Below, piece after piece: positions 28,095 to 40,153 of a stretch of DNA of 64,000 bases. This stretch comes from Extensimonas perlucida (lineage in GTDB: Bacteria > Pseudomonadota > Gammaproteobacteria > Burkholderiales > Burkholderiaceae_C), in NCBI RefSeq assembly GCF_007655255.1, contig NZ_VMYE01000003.1, positions 1-64,000 of the forward strand. Reading direction: 5' to 3'. Under the pieces are notes generated by a model. That model did no database searches. It was not told the DNA's origin and saw nothing but the letters and a program-made list of their open reading frames with translations. Within the stretch, counting starts at the first letter, position 1, and each line of letters starts with the position of its first letter. Made by a program: the position numbers and the translations under genes.

Positions 28095-28194
28095 TCTCGG
28101 CTGCGCTGAAAAACCGCAGCCATGATGCCCCTTGCGCCTTCCTTGGGGGGTTGCGCGCGGGCTTCGAGCACGCGCACTGAATACGCAATTTTCC

Positions 28195-28968
28195 TCAATT
28201 GCGCCCCGCCATCACGCCGCCGTCCACGTCCCAGACTGCGCCGGTCACCCAGCTCGTCTTGTCCGAGAGCAGGAAGACGACGACCTCCGCGACGTCCTGC
28301 GGCGTGCCAACGCGTCCGATAGGGTGAAAGCCGTTGAATCCTTGTAACGCATCATGCACCTGCGCCTTGGGGATGAAGCCCTCATAAATCGGCGTTTCGA
28401 CCACGGCCGGCGACACCGCGTTGACGCGGATATGCTTTGGCGCAAGCTCCATCGCCAAGTGTTGGGTCAAGGAGTGCAAGCCCGCCTTGGCCATCGAATA
28501 GGCCGAAGATGGGGTCGCCGCAATGGCCTGCTTCGCCCACATCGAGCCGATATTGACGATGGCGCCGGGCTTGCCCTTGGCGACAAGGTTGCTGGCGACC
28601 TTCTGCGTGATGAAGAAGAACGCCTTGTTCAACTTCATATATTGGTCATAGTCGGCTTCCGAGTGCTCCAGGAAGGGCTTCGGTAAAAACACACCGGCAG
28701 AATTCACCAGCAGGTCGATGTCGGGGTGCTGCTCGTCGATGGACGTGCGCAGTGCGGCAACATCCTCGTCACGGGTCAGGTCGGCGGTCAGCGCCCACAC
28801 TTGGCCTAGCGCAGCCAATTCCTTGCGCGCGGCCTCGGTCTTCTCGGGGCGCTGGCCCACGATCACCGCACTGCCGCCTTCAGCAATGACCATCCGGGCC
28901 GTCTGAAGGCCCATCCCGCTCGTTCCGCCGACGACCAGCAGCTTCTTGCCCTTGAATTGATTGCTCAT
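28195..28968 (-). CDS. short-chain dehydrogenase/reductase
   Basis: This 257-residue NAD(P)-dependent oxidoreductase has the cofactor motif [21 protein letters not shown] (for NAG), and the catalytic Ser/Tyr/Lys set in NIGSMWAKQ and [14 protein letters not shown] 28968 ([11 protein letters not shown]) has AGGGAG upstream. It is divergent from the LysR gene 295 bp away, the standard arrangement for a LysR-controlled gene, and may head an operon with the cupin and amine oxidase. Confidence 0.95.
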   Translation of the reverse strand: MSNQFKGKKLLVVGGTSGMGLQTARMVIAEGGSAVIVGQRPEKTEAARKELAALGQVWALTADLTRDEDVAALRTSIDEQHPDIDLLVNSAGVFLPKPFLEHSEADYDQYMKLNKAFFFITQKVASNLVAKGKPGAIVNIGSMWAKQAIAATPSSAYSMAKAGLHSLTQHLAMELAPKHIRVNAVSPAVVETPIYEGFIPKAQVHDALQGFNGFHPIGRVGTPQDVAEVVVFLLSDKTSWVTGAVWDVDGGVMAGRN

Positions 28969-29263
28969 ATGAACTCCCTGTTTGCCCACCGACTGATGGG
29001 CGTCGGTTACAGACCATGGGACAGGCGGCTCATGCCCGTGCCCGCACCTATGCAACTACCCGCGCTTTTTCTCCGATCGAGGGCGCCGCTCATCGAGACC
29101 GACTTGATCTGCAAGAAAACCTATGCGTGCCAGTTATTGCCGGACATGACCGCATTGGATTGCAAGCCGCAATGTCTTCTCAATGTTGATGAATTTTTCT
29201 CTGATTCCGTGCTGAAGACAAATGAGATAAAGTGTTTGCAATAGAAAGAAATTCTTTATCGTT
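28969..29263. other. divergent promoter region of SDR and LysR genes
   Basis: This 295-bp non-coding stretch separates the two divergent starts. The half near the LysR gene is AT-rich (29200-29260) and likely holds the promoters and the LysR binding site. No exact T-N11-A site could be singled out with confidence. Confidence 0.4.
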
Positions 29264-30184
29264 ATGAAGTCGCCCGTCCATCTGAACGCCCTTCGAGCCT
29301 TTGAAGCCAGTGCCCGGCACCAGAGCTTCTCGGCCGCTGCGCAGGAACTCAACGTCACGCCCGCGGCCGTCGGCCAACTCGTTCGCGGCTTGGAGGACTG
29401 GCTTGGCACACCGCTGTTCATCAGAAGCACGAGCGGCAAAGCCCGGCTTGTGACCACGGATGCGGCATTGCGCGCTCTGCCTGACGTCCGGGCCGGCTTC
29501 GACAGGCTGGCCTTGGGGCTGGAGAAGCTGCGAGAGGGCGTCGTTGGCGACGTGTTGACCATTACCGTCAGTCCCGCATTCGCCGCCAAGTGGCTGCTGC
29601 CGCGCTTCGAGCGGTTCCAGGCTATCTGCCGCGATACGGATGTGCGCCTTGAAACCAGTCTCAAGCCGGTCGACTTCGTAGCCCGGCGTGTGGATGTGGG
29701 GGTGCGCTACGGAACTGGTATGTGGCCGGGTTTGACGGCAGAGAAGCTTATGGGAGAGGAGGTTTTCCCCGTCTGCTCTCCTGAACTGCTTCGACAGCAT
29801 GGGCATTTGCAAACGCCGATGGAGCTTGGCGATGTCACGCTCATCCACGATCTGTCGATGGACGGCGACGTGGGCTTCCCAACATGGGAAAAATGGTTCG
29901 CCAAGGCCAACGTCGTTCGATTGACCACCTCGCGCGGCATGAAGATCAATAACTCGGCGGCAGTCTTACAGGCGGCGATCGAGGGGCGCGGTGTGGCCCT
30001 TGCGCGCAGCGTCATGGCGCATGACGACCTGGCTGCGGGCAGATTGGTGCGGCTGTTCGCGGAGGTTCGGTTCGAGTCCGAACTGGCTTATTACGTCGTT
30101 TATCGCCCCGAGTGCGCCAATTTGCCAAGGGTCGTCGCTTTCCGGGATTGGCTGAGGAACGAGGCGGCATCGCAAAGCGGGTAG
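29264..30184 (+). CDS. LysR family transcriptional regulator (GcvA-like)
   Basis: This 306-residue regulator has an N-terminal winged helix-turn-helix (LNALRAFEASARHQSFSAAA then QELNVTPAAVGQLVRGLE) and a periplasmic-binding-protein-like effector domain. It lies divergently to the SDR gene and probably controls it. Residues FVARRVDVGVRYGTG are typical of the GcvA/AmpR-like branch. The ligand is unknown. Confidence 0.93.
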   Translation: MKSPVHLNALRAFEASARHQSFSAAAQELNVTPAAVGQLVRGLEDWLGTPLFIRSTSGKARLVTTDAALRALPDVRAGFDRLALGLEKLREGVVGDVLTITVSPAFAAKWLLPRFERFQAICRDTDVRLETSLKPVDFVARRVDVGVRYGTGMWPGLTAEKLMGEEVFPVCSPELLRQHGHLQTPMELGDVTLIHDLSMDGDVGFPTWEKWFAKANVVRLTTSRGMKINNSAAVLQAAIEGRGVALARSVMAHDDLAAGRLVRLFAEVRFESELAYYVVYRPECANLPRVVAFRDWLRNEAASQSG

Positions 30185-30596
30185 ATATGCCCATACATTT
30201 CCCGTCCTCGGCTGCCATCTACAAACTGGTGTAGGTGGACGCAAAAGATAAGAATTTTGCTCTTTGAAAATCAATGAGTTACCGCCGCCAGCGACTCATA
30301 AAGCGAGAAAAATGGACTCATAAACTGAGAAATTTTTCCATCGGGCGGTGTGCTGCCATCAAGGCACTGAACGGTCAGCGACCGTAACCCATAGCGTCAT
30401 TCGAGCGCTCAAAAAATCTATATGTTCATGGCAAACGATTCGGAGGTTCGAATCCAAGGCCAGGCAGCGGAACTTGTGCGGCCACTATTTGGATGTGTCG
30501 GCTTGTGCGACGACTTGAGTGCTGGGCAACCTTAAGACACTCAGTGGCTCAAAACGTCCGATGTCAATGGGTCAGGCGCCCCGCCGAAGTAGGTGT
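30185..30596. other. non-coding stretch with paired short direct repeats
   Basis: This 412-bp gap lies between the LysR gene and the arsenic genes. It holds two adjacent near-identical 22-bp units starting GACTCATAAA at 30293 and 30315, and a GGTTCGAATCC motif at 30445-30455 that looks like a tRNA T-loop without a matching tRNA. No open frame here is convincing. It may mark the edge of an inserted segment. Confidence 0.4.
30293..30337 (+). repeat. two adjacent 22-bp direct repeats
   Basis: Both units begin GACTCATAAA, continue with (G)C(T)GAGAAA and end in an A/T-rich run. Such doubled motifs occur at insertion-sequence ends, but no transposase is nearby, so this is at most a remnant. Confidence 0.5.
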
Positions 30597-30836
30597 TCAG
30601 GAGGCTGTCAGCCACTGCTGGATTTCAGCCTTGGTGGGGATGCGGCCGCTTGCGACTACCTTGTCATTGATGACCAGCGCTGGCGTGGACAGGATGTCGT
30701 AGGACATGATGGCCTTCATGTCGGTGATTTTCTCGAAGTCGGCCTCCACCGCTACAGTGGACGCCGCATCGCGTGCAACTGCCTCCAGCTTCTTGCAGTT
30801 GGCACAGCCAGAACCCAGGATTTTGATTTTCAACAT
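30597..30836 (-). CDS. small thioredoxin-fold redox protein (TM0996/MTH895 type)
   Basis: This 79-residue protein has the redox motif SGCANCKK at residues 9-16, the cis-Pro loop STPALVINDKVV, and a KAEIQQWL C-terminus. Members of this family often sit beside ArsP/DUF318 permeases, and that gene lies 24 bp upstream here. It is likely a thiol reductant or metal-thiol carrier for the arsenic system; that is inference. Confidence 0.88.
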   Translation of the reverse strand: MLKIKILGSGCANCKKLEAVARDAASTVAVEADFEKITDMKAIMSYDILSTPALVINDKVVASGRIPTKAEIQQWLTAS

Positions 30837-30860
30837 CGCTTCTCCTTGTGTGAAACATCT

Positions 30861-32309
30861 TCAAGTGTCTGTGGCTGCTCTCGCCTGACGGCGATGCAAC
30901 GCCATCAACAAGGCACCCAGCACGGCAACAAAGCCCAGCAAACCCATCGTGAGTCGTAAAACGGACATGCCATCGACCCACGAACCATAAAGCAAACCGG
31001 CAGCCACGCTGAACATGGCGACCAGACCAACGTAGGCGAAGGTCTTCTTCCTACCAATCACGGCAATGACCATCAGGATGCTTTGCAAGCTCAGCTCAGG
31101 GTCGGCCATGAGATAGGCCAGCAGCGGACCCGGGTGCATGCCCAAGTCCAGGAACATCTTGGCGACAGGCACTTCGACGAGCGTGGGGAAGTACATGAAA
31201 ACGCCGAACACCACGGCAACCATGTTGGCCGTGACGCTGTTGGAGCCAGCCAGCGTCTCAATCCACTCAGGTCGGATGATTTGACGCACCACGCCCACAA
31301 TAAAGACCCCCACCACCAGCAGACCAAAAATCTGCTTCACAAAACGCCACGACTCCCAAAGCCAGGAGTTCCGGTCATCCGGTTCAAGGGTGCGGGCGTA
31401 ATGCCAGACTGCCCATAGGCAGGCTGCCACCGCGAACAACCGGCCGGTGATACCTATCTCCAAGCCACCCGTATGCGGGGTGAACTTCAAGGCCGCCACC
31501 AACAAGGTGGCGGCAGTCAAACCCAGGGTCACCGATGTCCACCGGTTGGGGCCTTCAATGATGTCCTCCAAGCCTTTCCATGCGGTCAGCGCAATGGCCA
31601 GCAACAGCACAATCAGCATGGAGCCCTGGAAAGTCACGCCTTCCTCGCCCTTGGCTGCGTCGAACGGCACCCAACTGAACAATGTGGCCTGCCAGGCCTC
31701 CGCCCAACCCAGGGGCAGGGTCACGGTGGCAACTGTGCTGGTTAGCGGCCACAGCTTGAGGGTTCCGGCAATGAGCAGGGCCACCATCGAGAGCAACAAT
31801 CCAGTAGCTGCAGTCCCGATGCTAGCCTTCTCGGCAAAGAGCGCGTCGGTTTGCGCATCGTGGGTGGCATCATCCCGCCAGAACAGCATGGCCATCAACA
31901 AACCAATGCCGATGCCAAAGAGCAAGCACAACAACAAACGGGCGAATGCGAACTCCACACCCAGGATACTGCCGGTGTACGCCAACGCCATGATGTTGCC
32001 GGCGGGCGCAAAGAACAGGAAGGTGATGGCGGGTCCGATACCCGCCCCCTTGCGATAAATGCCCCCGAACAATGGGACGATGGTGCAGGAGCACACTGCC
32101 AACAACGAGCCCGCCGCGGCCGCAGCGGGGTAGGACACATACGCGGGCGTGTTGCGACCGAGCCAGCGGGTGATACTGGCCTTGGGTATCAGCGCAGCCA
32201 TGGCTCCCGCGATAAAAAACGCAGGCACAAGGCACAGCAGCACATGCGCTGCCAAATAGGCAGCCAGGTTGCCAGCGCCACCACCCAACAAGTGCAAGAC
32301 GTAGTCCAT
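30861..32309 (-). CDS. arsP: DUF318/ArsP-like permease
   Basis: This 482-residue membrane protein has about ten helices. The conserved cysteine pair is in LAVCSCTIVPLFGGIYRKGAG, and the second half has VFMYFPTLVEVPVAKMFLDLGM. The family includes exporters of methylated arsenicals. ATG 32309 (MDYVLHLLGGG) has a purine-rich AAAGAGGGA upstream. It lies between arsH and the thiol-redox gene, all on one strand. The gene symbol is family-level; it could also be a general metal permease. Confidence 0.82.
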   Translation of the reverse strand: MDYVLHLLGGGAGNLAAYLAAHVLLCLVPAFFIAGAMAALIPKASITRWLGRNTPAYVSYPAAAAAGSLLAVCSCTIVPLFGGIYRKGAGIGPAITFLFFAPAGNIMALAYTGSILGVEFAFARLLLCLLFGIGIGLLMAMLFWRDDATHDAQTDALFAEKASIGTAATGLLLSMVALLIAGTLKLWPLTSTVATVTLPLGWAEAWQATLFSWVPFDAAKGEEGVTFQGSMLIVLLLAIALTAWKGLEDIIEGPNRWTSVTLGLTAATLLVAALKFTPHTGGLEIGITGRLFAVAACLWAVWHYARTLEPDDRNSWLWESWRFVKQIFGLLVVGVFIVGVVRQIIRPEWIETLAGSNSVTANMVAVVFGVFMYFPTLVEVPVAKMFLDLGMHPGPLLAYLMADPELSLQSILMVIAVIGRKKTFAYVGLVAMFSVAAGLLYGSWVDGMSVLRLTMGLLGFVAVLGALLMALHRRQARAATDT

Positions 32310-32379
32310 GGGTCCCTCTTTGTTTACTGATGACAACCGCGCAGCAGATTGACCCAGGTTCAACCTACTCCCAAGTGTG

Positions 32380-33117
32380 TCATGTAGCCTTGGTCAGATT
32401 AACCCGTTTGGACAGTTCCTCGGCCGTTTCCTTGCGCTCACTGTAGCGGTCCACCAAGTACGGCGACACATCGCGCGTCAGCCATGTGAATTTCACGAGC
32501 TCTTCCATCACGTCGACCACGCGGTCGTAGTAGCTCGACGGCTTCATCCTGTCATTGGCATCAAATTCCTGAAAGGCCTTGGCTACCGATGACTGGTTTG
32601 GGATAGTCAGCATGCGCATCCACCGTCCCAGCACCCGCATCTGGTTCACCGCGTTAAAAGATTGGCTGCCGCCACACACCTGCATCACTGCCAAGGTCTT
32701 GCCCTGCGTGGGGCGTACAGCGCCTGCTGAGAGCGGAATCCAGTCAATCTGCGCCTTCATGATGCCCGTCATCGCACCGTGGCGCTCTGGCGAACACCAC
32801 ACCATGCCTTCGGCCCACTGCGCCAGGTTTCGCAGCTCTTGCACCTTGGGGTGACTGTCAGGCGCATCGTCAGGCAGGGGCAAGCCGCTGGGATTGAAGA
32901 TTTTGGTCTCTGCACCCATGGCCTGGAGCAGGCGAGCGGCCTCTTCAACCAACAATCGGCTGAACGACCGCTCCCGCAACGAACCGTACAGCAGTAGGAT
33001 GCGTGGCGGATGGTTGGAGCGGACCGGGTTGGCAAACCGCTCTGGGTCTGGCACCCGAAAATGCTCAGGCGCAGTTGCGGGCAAGTCTGTCAGTGGCTTT
33101 GTCGAGGACTTAGACAT
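32380..33117 (-). CDS. arsH: arsenical resistance flavoprotein ArsH
   Basis: This 245-residue NADPH-FMN reductase has the flavodoxin-like phosphate loop [15 protein letters not shown], the [20 protein letters not shown] stretch and the C-terminal [18 protein letters not shown] segment diagnostic of ArsH. It oxidises trivalent methylarsenicals or reduces metals in homologues. ATG 33117 lies inside the end of arsC (8-bp overlap), indicating coupling. Confidence 0.95.
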   Translation of the reverse strand: MSKSSTKPLTDLPATAPEHFRVPDPERFANPVRSNHPPRILLLYGSLRERSFSRLLVEEAARLLQAMGAETKIFNPSGLPLPDDAPDSHPKVQELRNLAQWAEGMVWCSPERHGAMTGIMKAQIDWIPLSAGAVRPTQGKTLAVMQVCGGSQSFNAVNQMRVLGRWMRMLTIPNQSSVAKAFQEFDANDRMKPSSYYDRVVDVMEELVKFTWLTRDVSPYLVDRYSERKETAEELSKRVNLTKAT

Positions 33118-33532
33118 GTTGACCACCCTTCCCCACAACGACTTCGCCGTCTTCTTTCGTGAAGGGCCCCTGTTGTGGGTTGGGCAGGATGTCCAGCACC
33201 AGCTCCGACGGCCGACACAGGCGCACACCCAACGGTGTCTTGACGATGGGCCGTTGTATCAAGATGGGATGCTGTTCAATGGCGTCAAGCAACTGTGCGT
33301 CGGTCAGTGCCGGGTTGCCAAGGCCAAGTTCATCGTAGGGCGTTCCCTTCTGGCGCAGCGCATCGCGCAGGCTGATGCCCATGGCTGCCACCAAAGCCAA
33401 CAGTTCTTCGCGGCTGGGCGGTGTCTTGAGGTACTCGATGACCTGCGGCTCCACACCGCTGTTGCGAATCATGGCCAGGGTGTTGCGCGAAGTGCCGCAC
33501 TTAGGGTTGTGATAAATCGTGATGTCGGTCAC
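33110..33532 (-). CDS. arsC: arsenate reductase, glutaredoxin-coupled
   Basis: This 140-residue enzyme reduces arsenate to arsenite. It has the active-site Cys in [13 protein letters not shown] (Cys 12) and the later [20 protein letters not shown] with the conserved Arg residues. It is the first gene of the arsenic set. No arsR precedes it; the 86 bp to gyrB hold no gene, though the minus strand of that gap reads like a short protein tail. Confidence 0.96.
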   Translation of the reverse strand: MTDITIYHNPKCGTSRNTLAMIRNSGVEPQVIEYLKTPPSREELLALVAAMGISLRDALRQKGTPYDELGLGNPALTDAQLLDAIEQHPILIQRPIVKTPLGVRLCRPSELVLDILPNPQQGPFTKEDGEVVVGKGGQHV

Positions 33533-33618
33533 CTCTGGGAATCTTTCAACAACTGCGTCAGCAATCTCTCACTAACTTGGCACGGATCTCACTATCCGTG
33601 TCATCCGACACGACAGGT

Positions 33619-36318
<2,700 letters not shown>

Positions 36319-36364
36319 AGTTGGTAGCAATCGCGGGCCGAAAGATCACGGGCTTGGGCGGGCT

Positions 36365-37483
36365 TCAAATGCGCATGGGCATGAGCACGTACTTGAAGTC
36401 ATCGCGTCCAGGCCGCGTGATGAGCACCGAGCTGTTGCCGTCGAGCAGCGACATCTGCAACAGCTCGTCGTCGAGCGTGGAGAGCGCGTCGATGAGGTAG
36501 GTCACGTTGAAGCCTATCTCTATGGATTCGCCGCCGTAGTCGATGTCGAGCTCATCGACGGCCTCTTCCTGCTCGTTGTTGTTGCTGGCCACGCGCAGCG
36601 TGCCGGGCTCTATGTTCAGGCGCACGCCCTTGAACTTGTCGGTGGTCATGATGGCCACGCGCTGCAGGCTGGCCAGCAGGGGCGCGCGGCCCAGCACGAC
36701 GATGTTGGGGTGGTTGCGCGGCACCACGCGCTGGTAGTCGGGGAATTTTCCCTCGACGAGCTTGGTCACGAACTCCATGCCGCCGAAGGTGAAGCGCGCC
36801 TGGTTGCCGGCAAACTGCATTTCGATCTGCGGCTGCTGCTCGCCGCCCGCGTCGGAGAGCAGGCGCTGCAGCTCGAGCACGGTCTTGCGCGGCAGGATCA
36901 CCTCCTGCTTGGGCACCTCGACTTCGAGCGTGGCGCTGGCCATGGCCATGCGGTGGCCATCGGTGGCGACGAGGCTGAGCTGCCGCCCCTCGGCCACGAA
37001 CAAAATACCGTTGAGGTAGTAGCGGATGTCCTGCACCGCCATGGCGAACGAGACCTGGCGCAGCAAGTCCTTGAGCACCTTTTGCGGCACGCTGAACGCG
37101 GGGCCGAACGCTGCCTCCTGCACGAGCGGAAAGTCCTCGGCCGGCAGCGTGGCGAGCGTGAAGCGGCTCTTGCCGCCCTTGAGGATCAGCTTGCCGTCGC
37201 CCGAAGACTCCAGGCTCACCGTCTGGTCGGCAGGCATGGTGCGCAAAATGTCGATGAGCTTGCGCGCTCCCACCGTGGTGGTGAAGTCGCCCGCGTCGCC
37301 GCCGAGATCGGCGGTGGTGCGAATCTGCACCTCGAGGTCGCTGGTCGTGAGCTGCAGCGCGCCGCCCGTCTTGCGGATCAGCACATTGGCCAGGATGGGC
37401 ACGGTGTGGCGACGCTCGACGATGCCGCTGACGGCTTGCAATACCGCGAGCACTTTGTCTTGGGGGGCCTTCAGGACGATCAT
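36365..37483 (-). CDS. dnaN: DNA polymerase III beta subunit (sliding clamp)
   Basis: This 372-residue ring-forming clamp tethers the polymerase to DNA. It begins MIVLKAPQDKVLAVLQAVSG and contains ERRHTVPILANVLI, with the C-terminal VLMPMRI that contacts clamp-binding partners. The start at ATG 37483 matches family length; an upstream in-frame extension is non-homologous. It is between dnaA and gyrB. The 177-bp dnaA-dnaN gap shows no DnaA boxes by eye. Confidence 0.98.
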   Translation of the reverse strand: MIVLKAPQDKVLAVLQAVSGIVERRHTVPILANVLIRKTGGALQLTTSDLEVQIRTTADLGGDAGDFTTTVGARKLIDILRTMPADQTVSLESSGDGKLILKGGKSRFTLATLPAEDFPLVQEAAFGPAFSVPQKVLKDLLRQVSFAMAVQDIRYYLNGILFVAEGRQLSLVATDGHRMAMASATLEVEVPKQEVILPRKTVLELQRLLSDAGGEQQPQIEMQFAGNQARFTFGGMEFVTKLVEGKFPDYQRVVPRNHPNIVVLGRAPLLASLQRVAIMTTDKFKGVRLNIEPGTLRVASNNNEQEEAVDELDIDYGGESIEIGFNVTYLIDALSTLDDELLQMSLLDGNSSVLITRPGRDDFKYVLMPMRI

Positions 37484-37660
37484 GTCTACCTCTGCATCAA
37501 TGGTGGAAACGCTGCGCGCAAGGGTGCCGGCGGGCGCTGGCGGCCGCGCCAAGGCGGCCCCAGGCATGCTGCCGCCGCCTGCACGGCAAAGCCCCGCATT
37601 TTGCCCGCTTTGCCGGCAGGGGCCGCAGCCCAACAATAGCCAATAGCCAATCTTTGCCCA

Positions 37661-39211
37661 TCAGCCCTTGAGGGTTTGCTCCAGCACGTGCAGCTGCTGG
37701 TTGAGCTCGGTGAGCTGCTGGCGCTCGCCGGCAATCTTGCGCACGGCGTGCAGCACGGTGGTGTGGTCGCGCCCACCGAAGAGCTCGCCGATTTCTGGCA
37801 GGCTCTTTTGCGTGAGCTCCTTGGCCAGGTACATAGCGATCTGGCGCGGCCGCGCGATGCTCGCGGGCCGCTTTTTGGAATACATGTCGGCCACCTTGAT
37901 CTTGTAGTAGTCGGCCACGGTCTTCTGGATGTTTTCGACGGAAATCTGCCGGTTCTGGATCGACAGCAGGTCGCGCAGCGCCTCGCGCGCAAGCTGGATG
38001 GAGACTTCTTTCTGGTTGAAGCGCGAATAGGCCAAGATCTTGCGCAGTGCGCCTTCGAGCTCGCGCACGTTGGAGCGCACGTTCTTGGCCACGAAAAACG
38101 CCACCTCCTCGGGCATCTCGGCCCCTTCGGTGCGCGCCTTGTTGATCAGAATGGCCACGCGCATCTCGAGCTCGGGCGGCTCTATGGCCACCGTGAGCCC
38201 GGCATCGAAGCGCGACACCAGGCGCTCGTGGATGTTGGCCAGCCCCTTGGGGTAGGTGTCGCTGGTCATCACGATGTGGCTCTTCTTGGCCAGCAGCGCT
38301 TCGAAGGCGTTGAAGAATTCTTCCTGCGTGCGGTCCTTGTTGGCAAAGAACTGCACATCATCGATCAGCAGCAAATCGAGCCCGTGGTAGCGCGCCTTGA
38401 AGTCGTCGAAAGTGCGCCGCTGGTAGGACTTGACCACATCCGACACGAACTGCTCGGCATGAATGTAGAGAACCTTGGCCTCGGGGCGCTCCTGCAGCAG
38501 CTGGTTGCCCACCGCGTGCACGAGGTGCGTCTTACCCAGCCCCACGCCACCGTAGATGAACAAGGGGTTGTAGAGATGCCCCGGCCGGGCGGCCACGTGC
38601 AGGGCTGCCGAGCGCGCCATGCGGTTGGCCGAGCCCTCCACCAGGGTGTCGAAAGTCAGTGCCGGGTTGAGCCGCGTGCGCTGGACGCCGCCGGTGCCAC
38701 CCGCGCCTTCGGGGCTGTCGGGGTTTTCGCCAGCGCCCGCCGGCGCCGCTTCGGCCAGGCCGGGCCGGACCCCTTGCGACGCGGGCGCCACGGCGGCTGC
38801 GCTGCGCGGCACCGGGCGCCCCACCGACTGCGCCACCACCTCACGCGGCGCGAGCGCGAGCTCCAGCGCCATGGCCTGGCCCGACAAGGCCTCGAGCAGC
38901 GCGCTGATGCGGCCCGCATACTGGGCGCGCACCCAGTCGAGTTTGAAGCGGTTGCCGACGAACAGCGTGAGCCGGGAAAAATCCTCGGCCATCTGCGCCG
39001 TCAAGGGCTTGATCCAGGTGTTGAACTGCTGCTCGGGCAGGTCTTGCGCAAGCTGCTCCAGGCAGGCCTGCCACAAACCCTGGCCTGCAGCGGCCGCGTC
39101 TGTAAAGGGCTCGGCAGGAGACTCGGCAAGGCGCGGGGCATGGCGATCTGCGGGGGATTCGGTCAGATTGAAGCGGTCGTGGACGGCGCTGGAAAGAGGT
39201 TCCTCGGACAT
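37661..39211 (-). CDS. dnaA: chromosomal replication initiator DnaA
   Basis: This 516-residue AAA+ initiator has the N-terminal domain [24 protein letters not shown], a Pro/Ala-rich linker (about 110-180), Walker [16 protein letters not shown], Walker [10 protein letters not shown], and the C-terminal DNA-binding signature [15 protein letters not shown]. Two DnaA boxes lie just upstream at 39232-39240 and 39281-39289, consistent with autoregulation. Confidence 0.98.
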   Translation of the reverse strand: MSEEPLSSAVHDRFNLTESPADRHAPRLAESPAEPFTDAAAAGQGLWQACLEQLAQDLPEQQFNTWIKPLTAQMAEDFSRLTLFVGNRFKLDWVRAQYAGRISALLEALSGQAMALELALAPREVVAQSVGRPVPRSAAAVAPASQGVRPGLAEAAPAGAGENPDSPEGAGGTGGVQRTRLNPALTFDTLVEGSANRMARSAALHVAARPGHLYNPLFIYGGVGLGKTHLVHAVGNQLLQERPEAKVLYIHAEQFVSDVVKSYQRRTFDDFKARYHGLDLLLIDDVQFFANKDRTQEEFFNAFEALLAKKSHIVMTSDTYPKGLANIHERLVSRFDAGLTVAIEPPELEMRVAILINKARTEGAEMPEEVAFFVAKNVRSNVRELEGALRKILAYSRFNQKEVSIQLAREALRDLLSIQNRQISVENIQKTVADYYKIKVADMYSKKRPASIARPRQIAMYLAKELTQKSLPEIGELFGGRDHTTVLHAVRKIAGERQQLTELNQQLHVLEQTLKG

Positions 39212-39231
39212 TGCAGGCAGGGCTCGAAACT

Positions 39232-39289
39232 GTGGATAGGAGGAACGGCGTGGGGCTGCGGATTGTAGCTTGCCCCAAAGTTATCCACA
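39232..39289. promoter_or_regulatory. DnaA boxes upstream of dnaA
   Basis: A perfect DnaA box TTATCCACA lies at 39281-39289 and a one-mismatch box in the other orientation (TGTGGATAG) at 39232-39240, followed by a T-run. They fit autoregulation of dnaA. With only two boxes and little AT-rich DNA, a complete oriC here is not shown. Confidence 0.7.
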
Positions 39290-39400
39290 ATTTTTTTGCC
39301 ATCCTCCTGTGCGGGCTGGCTCCTGGTTTGGGTCGGGCGCACGAGGCGAAAATCGGCCGCTACGGCGCAGCCTTCGCCCCCAAGCCGCTCTCTGATACCC

Positions 39401-39811
39401 ATGCCCACAACACACGATTCATCCCCTTGCCCTTGCGGCCGCCGCGATAACAGGCTGCGCCCCTTGGCCTATTCCGCCTGTTGCGGGCGCTACCTCGAGC
39501 ACGAGGACTGCCCAGCGCCGGACCCCGAAAGCCTGATGCGTTCGCGTTACAGCGCCTTCGTGCGCCTGCGGGCCGACTACCTGCGGGCCACCTGGCACAC
39601 CAGCACCCGCCCCGCGCAGCTCCAGCTCGACCCCGCCACCCGCTGGCTGGGCCTCACGGTGCGCAGCCAGCGCCTCACGGCCGCAGGCCGGGCCGAAGTC
39701 GAATTTGTGGCACGCTGCCGCGAGTCCGGGCGCGGCGTGCGCCTGCATGAGCGCAGCCGTTTCGCGTGCGAAAACGGTCGCTGGTTTTACGTGGACGGCG
39801 ATCTTTTGTAA
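39401..39811 (+). CDS. YchJ/UPF0225 family SEC-C motif protein
   Basis: This 136-residue protein has two Cys clusters near the N-terminus (PCPCGRR and YSACCGRYL, residues about 9-30), the LMRSRYSAFVRLRADYL motif and a C-terminal GRWFYVDGDLL. The family has a zinc-binding SEC-C-like head and an NTF2-like body; its function is not established. It is divergent from dnaA. Start ATG 39401 matches the family; upstream residues do not. Confidence 0.92.
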   Translation: MPTTHDSSPCPCGRRDNRLRPLAYSACCGRYLEHEDCPAPDPESLMRSRYSAFVRLRADYLRATWHTSTRPAQLQLDPATRWLGLTVRSQRLTAAGRAEVEFVARCRESGRGVRLHERSRFACENGRWFYVDGDLL

Positions 39812-39879
39812 CCGGGCCCAGGCCCATGGTGGGCCGCGCAGGGTATCGCCTCCGTGCCGCCAAACAGGCACAATCTCGC

Positions 39880-40046
39880 TAGGAGCCTGTCGGGCTTTGG
39901 GCGTCGAAAGCGAGAATGCGCCCCAGCGAGACCAGTTTTTGCCGGATTCGCCGCCCCATAGTGGTGCTATGGGGCAAGAAGACGGTAAAAAATGGGCCTC
40001 TGCGGCGCATTCGCAGCCGACGATTCCAAAGTCCGACAGGCTCCTA
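39880..40046 (-). repeat. 167-bp palindromic repeat, copy 6
   Basis: This copy is in the orientation of copies 4 and 5. Ends are TAGGAGCCTGTCGGGC and GTCCGACAGGCTCCTA, flanked by CTCGC on the left and GCGCC on the right. It lies between two plus-strand genes. One central substitution (GGGCCTCTGCGG for GGGCCGCTGCGG) sets it apart. The rest of 39812-40153 holds only a short AT-rich segment. Confidence 0.93.
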
Positions 40047-40153
40047 GCGCCTAACAAACCTTTGGTAGATTCGACGCCGTTGCCTTTTGGAGCTGCCATG
40101 CTTTTGCTTTTGCCTTTCCTCTTGCCTTTCTTTTCCCACCCCGAGGTGCCGGC

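Noticed and set aside
30441-30459. tRNA gene suggested by GGTTCGAATCC
   Set aside because: The flanks do not form an acceptor or T stem and no anticodon arm was found, so at most a fragment.
33533-33618. arsR remnant between arsC and gyrB
   Set aside because: The minus strand has a short open stretch ending in a stop, but it is too short and has no recognisable ArsR motif.
37484-37660. oriC between dnaA and dnaN
   Set aside because: No DnaA box or AT-rich cluster was visible in this 177-bp gap.
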